Notes under the pieces: model-generated | Told to the model about the DNA's origin: nothing | Seen by the model: the letters and a program-made list of their open reading frames with translations, nothing else | Databases searched by the model: none | Program-made: the position numbers and the translations under genes | Origin: Pseudomonadota bacterium | Lineage (GTDB): Bacteria > Desulfobacterota > Binatia > Binatales > Binataceae | Direction: 5' to 3' | Assembly (NCBI GenBank): GCA_021325355.1 | Contig: JAJPHI010000009.1 | Span: forward strand, 186,001 to 250,000 | DNA: 64,000 nt | Part shown: positions 62,415-64,000 of the stretch, piece after piece | Numbering within the stretch: the first letter of the stretch is position 1 | Layout of the letters: each line of letters opens with the position of its first letter

Positions 62415-64000
62415 ATGCGTCGCCTGTTCTCCTACGTCTGGCGCTATCGCTACTGGTATGCGCTCGGCATGCTCTGCACCCTAGCCTTCGCCGCCCTGCA
62501 GATGCTGCAGCCGCTCCTGATGCGCGATGCGACCAATGCCGTCACCAGCCACCGTCCCGCCGCACTCGAGCGCTACGCCCTCCTGATGGTCGCGGTGGCG
62601 GTGCTCATGGGATGTGCGCGGGCGCTTTCGCGCATCATCACCTTTAATACCGGACGCAATATCGAGTACGACCTGCGCAACGAGCTTTTCGCCCATCTGT
62701 GCCGCCTCAATCCGGACTTCTATCAGCGACTGAAAACCGGCGATCTGATGTCGCGCATGATCAACGACCTGACCGCGGTGCGCATGATGCTCGGGATGGG
62801 CCTGCTGAGCTTCTTCGGCACGCCTGTAACCTATCTTTTTGCCCTGCTCTTCATGGTCTCGCTGAGCGTCCGCCTCACGCTCGCGACCATCTTTCCGTAT
62901 CTGCTCCTGTTCTTCGTGATTCGCTTCCTCACCCGCGCCATGATGGAACGCAGTCTCAAGGTACAGCAGGGCCTCGGTGACCTCGGCGCCAAGGTCCAGG
63001 AAAGCATCGCCGGGATTCACTTGATCAAGGCCTACACCCTCGAGGACCACGAGGCCGCCGCCTTTCGCGCGCTCAACGACCGCTACAACGACGACAACCT
63101 GGCGCTCGCGCGTGTGCGCGGCACCCTGATGCCGCTGATACGCGGCGCCGTCGCCGGTTCGATGATGATTCTGCTGACCTACGGCGGCGTCCTCATCGAA
63201 AGCGGCCGTATCTCCATCGGCGACCTCGTCGCGTTCGTCGCTTATCTCGGTCAATTGGCGTGGCCCACCGTCTCGATCGGCTGGATGCTGTCCATCTATC
63301 AGCGCGCGAAGGCCTCGATGAAGCGTCTCGAAGAGATCTTCGACGCCCAACCCGTAGCCGCCCTCGACGGTCCGGCGCTCCGCCTCGATACCGTGGGCGC
63401 GATCGAATGGGAAAACGTTTCGTTCAGTTACTTTGCCGAACATGCCGACGCTGCCAGCGGGACCCGCAACGGCGTCGTGCCCAAGAGCTGGGCGCTTCGC
63501 AATATCAACGTCAAGGTCCCTCCGGGCGGCAAACTGGCGATCGTTGGCCGCACCGGCTCCGGCAAATCCACCATGGTCAAGCTGCTCGCCCGCCTGATCG
63601 AACCAACCTCCGGCGCGGTCCGCCTCGACGGCCGCGACGTGCGCGAACTGCCGCTCGCCGCGCTGCGCAAAACTATCGGCCTCGTGCCGCAGGAACCGGT
63701 GCTGTTCTCCGACACGATCGCCCGCAATGTCGCCTTCGGTCGCCCTTCCGCTTCGGCCGAAGAGGTGTTCAGCGCGATCCGTATCGCCGGTCTCGAAGGC
63801 GATCTCGAAGTGATGCCCCGCGGTCTCCAGACCGTCGTCGGCGAGCGCGGTATGTCGCTCTCCGGCGGCCAGAAACAGCGCGTCACCATCGCCCGCCTGC
63901 TCGTCTACAATCCCGCCATCGTGGTGCTCGACGATGCTCTGTCGAGCGTCGATACCGAAACCGAAAAGGCCGTTCTGCACAGTCTCGAAGAGAGCGTCAA
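62415..64000 (+). CDS. MsbA-like ABC exporter (partial, C-terminus outside window)
   Basis: At least 528 residues. Six membrane helices occupy about 1-310, with coupling-helix stretches such as YDLRNELFAHLC. The ATPase domain starts near 335 with Walker A GRTGSGKS, signature LSGGQKQRV and Walker B AIVVLDDALSS. The family exports lipids, lipopolysaccharide precursors or drugs. It is 56 bp after the copper ATPase. The end (H-loop) is beyond the edge. A half-transporter partner may follow. Confidence 0.93.
   Translation, partial: MRRLFSYVWRYRYWYALGMLCTLAFAALQMLQPLLMRDATNAVTSHRPAALERYALLMVAVAVLMGCARALSRIITFNTGRNIEYDLRNELFAHLCRLNPDFYQRLKTGDLMSRMINDLTAVRMMLGMGLLSFFGTPVTYLFALLFMVSLSVRLTLATIFPYLLLFFVIRFLTRAMMERSLKVQQGLGDLGAKVQESIAGIHLIKAYTLEDHEAAAFRALNDRYNDDNLALARVRGTLMPLIRGAVAGSMMILLTYGGVLIESGRISIGDLVAFVAYLGQLAWPTVSIGWMLSIYQRAKASMKRLEEIFDAQPVAALDGPALRLDTVGAIEWENVSFSYFAEHADAASGTRNGVVPKSWALRNINVKVPPGGKLAIVGRTGSGKSTMVKLLARLIEPTSGAVRLDGRDVRELPLAALRKTIGLVPQEPVLFSDTIARNVAFGRPSASAEEVFSAIRIAGLEGDLEVMPRGLQTVVGERGMSLSGGQKQRVTIARLLVYNPAIVVLDDALSSVDTETEKAVLHSLEESV

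Overview
The window reads as chromosomal DNA from a GC-rich, Gram-negative, probably uncultivated bacterium. An outer membrane is implied by pqiABC, several lipoproteins with clear lipoboxes and a TolQ/TolR-type motor. The catabolic genes include three luciferase-like flavin monooxygenase (LLM) proteins, a deazaflavin (F420)-type nitroreductase-fold protein, two SDR enzymes, an acyl-CoA dehydrogenase and a crotonase. That mixture, together with prkA-yhbH-spoVR, is what I would expect from Binatota-like or other Desulfobacterota-related soil lineages. The taxonomic guess is inference only. I saw no rRNA, tRNA, CRISPR array, phage module or transposase. Both window edges cut genes: an ABC permease on the left and an MsbA-like ABC exporter on the right.

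Layout. 0-6.2 kb: a minus-strand operon of TPR lipoprotein, LolA/DUF4292-like lipoprotein and a dipeptide-type ABC importer (binding protein, DppB-like, DppC-like). 6.2-11.7 kb: amino-acid permease, Nudix hydrolase, CoA-binding protein, sulfotransferase, low-molecular-weight phosphatase and SDR. 12-14.9 kb: a compact operon of TolQ/ExbB-like protein, two TolR/ExbD-like proteins and a von Willebrand A (vWA) membrane protein. It converges on an HtrA-like protein that has lost two catalytic-triad residues. 16-18.7 kb: FmdB-type zinc ribbon, ispH, a MoaD-MoaE fusion and a MoaB/MogA protein. 18.7-27.1 kb: a flavoprotein disulfide reductase, a large GT2 membrane glycosyltransferase, a histidine kinase/NtrC-type pair and a methyltransferase. 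27.1-33.6 kb: class III aminotransferase and the prkA-yhbH-spoVR stress-kinase set, split by a 0.4-kb spacer holding inverted repeats.

33.8-45.8 kb: MBL hydrolase, small envelope proteins, rhodanese plus cobalamin adenosyltransferase, pqiABC, an XRE regulator with a 35-nt perfect palindrome upstream, two SnoaL-like proteins, a GalT-like uridylyltransferase and the F420-type protein. 45.8-59.9 kb: leuS, then catabolic genes. A crotonase here carries the His/Asp signature of 6-oxocamphor hydrolase rather than a hydratase. It sits with an acyl-CoA dehydrogenase and LLM proteins. A second set pairs an LLM protein with an alpha/beta hydrolase and a dienelactone hydrolase. These genes together suggest breakdown of cyclic ketones or terpenoids. 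60-64 kb: a Cu-type P1B ATPase and the truncated ABC exporter.

The best candidate for an undescribed system is the motor-vWA operon at 11969-14870. The second membrane segment of the vWA protein carries the S-x3-H signature of TonB/TolA. This suggests a proton-motive-force-driven periplasmic vWA domain.
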